A stretch of 64,000 nt of DNA from Bedellia somnulentella. Lineage: Eukaryota; Arthropoda; Insecta; Lepidoptera; Bedelliidae. Positions 63,752 through 64,000 of the stretch are shown piece after piece (positions within the stretch are counted from its first letter, which is position 1; the number at the start of each line of letters is the position of its first letter). Position numbers and translations under genes: made by a program. The stretch covers positions 11,176,401-11,240,400 of the forward strand of contig OY755175.1 of the NCBI GenBank assembly GCA_963576735.1. Reading direction: 5' to 3'. The notes under the pieces were generated by a model. The model was not told the DNA's origin, ran no database searches, and worked only from the letters and a program-made list of their open reading frames with translations.

Positions 63752-64000
63752 CCCAAATGAGAACGTCTGGTGTGAAAATATGTATTTTAATTTAATATCT
63801 GATTAATTCAAACGCAAGTTAGTTGTCAAAGGAGTTACTTGTGATACAATTAACAAATGCAAAATATTTCCATACAAAATTTATTACATTACAACATAAT
63901 AGGATCTATACACTTAACTATTAAATTATTTGGAATATTATAAGTGAGATACAAAATAAATGGATTTAGTTAATCACTATTGTCTTTCTGGAGTGGAAGG
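63752..64000 (-). other. Right edge; possible 3' end of a further minus-strand gene
   Basis: The last bases read on the minus strand as PSTPERQ then TAG, and TAATAAATTT occurs on that strand near 63880. This could be the end of a coding exon with its 3' UTR, but too little is visible. Confidence 0.2.

Overview
The window is eukaryotic nuclear DNA, AT-rich, with GT-AG introns. It is most likely from a lepidopteran (moth or butterfly). I infer this from the mix of tRNA-derived SINEs, RTE-type LINEs with ATAC/ATGT tails, BEL/Pao and I-type elements, and CTAG-ending Helitrons, together with insect-like gene models. No database search was possible, so species and named repeat families are left open.

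Host genes are few: (1) the last exon of a BTB-BACK-PHR-like gene (1-870, +); (2) a flavin amine oxidase of the spermine/polyamine oxidase type (9197-10876, +, two exons); (3) a complete 14-exon HADHA gene, the mitochondrial trifunctional protein alpha subunit (32068-46497, +, 764 codons in phase across every splice junction); (4) a single-exon DHHC palmitoyltransferase, ZDHHC24-like (50996-51868, -). HADHA (fatty-acid beta-oxidation) and the amine oxidase (polyamine catabolism) are ordinary metabolic genes, and I see no functional link among the four.

The rest is a dense transposon landscape. 1.2-8.8 kb: SINE, broken Jockey-like LINE, 575-bp LTR miniature (TRIM), 1.45-kb inverted-repeat element, and a Transib-like element with CACAGTG termini. 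11-20 kb: SINEs inside SINEs, then a young BEL/Pao element (near-identical 451-bp LTRs) that has lost most of its integrase. 20-31.7 kb: a nest of insertions built on a THAP-domain transposon, holding a foldback MITE, a hAT MITE, a 2.9-kb inverted-repeat element with an RTE LINE in it, and a second P-like THAP transposon carrying its own LINE insertion. HADHA introns hold SINEs, Helitrons, a G-rich MITE, a partial copy of HADHA exon 10 and a LINE tail. 46.7-50.5 kb: Helitron, SINE, LINE ORF1 pseudogene, third foldback MITE. 52.1-57.7 kb: a full-length I-type LINE with two intact ORFs, poly(A) tail and 12-bp target duplication. 57.7-59.3 kb: a third THAP transposon with perfect 8-bp duplications. 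59.6-64 kb: an RTE LINE split by an array of tRNA-bearing repeats, itself split by a Helitron, a perfect 284-bp tandem duplication, and a decayed coding remnant.

The most notable pattern is the set of three THAP-domain transposon remnants in one window. All three have first coding exons of exactly 71 nt, and two have P-element-style ends with perfect 8-bp target duplications. Several insertion histories here can be proved from empty-site comparisons inside the window itself.
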